Source of the DNA: Rallus limicola
Taxonomy: Eukaryota; Chordata; Aves; Gruiformes; Rallidae
DNA length: 64,000 bases
Direction of reading: 5' to 3'
Assembly (NCBI GenBank): GCA_022605955.1
Contig: JAKCOZ010000018.1
Coordinates: 4,596,001-4,660,000 of the forward strand
In this document: positions 63,956 through 64,000 of the stretch, one piece after another
Numbering within the stretch: position 1 is the first letter of the stretch
Layout of the letters: the number at the start of each line of letters is the position of its first letter
Program-made: the position numbers and the translations under genes
The notes under the pieces: generated by a model
Database searches by the model: none
Told to the model about the DNA's origin: nothing
What the model saw: only the letters and a program-made list of their open reading frames with translations

Positions 63956-64000
63956 TAGAATGGCTGCCTCTGAGGCAGTTGATATCTGAAAGAATAGCTT
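63956..64000 (+). other. ERV internal sequence continuing off the window
   Basis: After the leader repeats the element continues with no recognisable start of gag in the remaining 45 bases. The body and 3' LTR lie beyond the right edge. Confidence 0.5.

Overview
The window looks like AT-rich intergenic or deep-intronic DNA from a bird genome. No multi-exon gene could be recognised. The avian assignment rests on three things. A CR1 LINE 3' end carries the characteristic terminal octamer-type repeat (about 53413-53853), with an antisense CR1 tail at 49769-49827. Two solo LTRs (10281-10758 and about 28585-28970) have the sequence layout of an endogenous retrovirus LTR family widespread in birds. 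Recognisable interspersed repeats are otherwise sparse, as expected of a gene-poor part of an avian macrochromosome. The species cannot be named from this sequence.

Layout. Positions 1-10280 are AT-rich unique sequence. A solo LTR follows at 10281-10758. Positions 10759-28584 are unique sequence with a perfect 22-bp palindrome (16946-16967) and a (C)17 tract. A second, more eroded LTR of the same family sits at about 28585-28970. Positions 28971-49768 are unique sequence with a G-rich tract (39524-39557), a 27-bp-period direct repeat (41196-41242) and a degenerate coding-like segment (about 48010-48497). Two CR1 pieces come next, then 53854-62872, which holds a hairpin pair (57782-57846) and a candidate regulatory block (56330-56610).

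The right edge is the most informative part. A CpG- and GC-rich 5' LTR of an endogenous retrovirus begins abruptly at 62873. It has TGTCA/TGACA ends, U3 direct repeats, a TATA box and a poly(A) signal. Five bases after it lies a 20-nt primer-binding site that matches the 3' end of tRNA-Ser at 19 of 20 positions, and then a leader built of about 126-bp tandem repeats. The element reads rightward and runs off the window, so gag, pol, env and the 3' LTR, if present, are outside.

Coding potential. The only convincing protein-coding sequence is the C-terminal tail of CR1 ORF2. Several short open segments next to good splice-acceptor motifs, on both strands, are listed as low-confidence exon candidates. 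They do not assemble into one gene and many may be chance.
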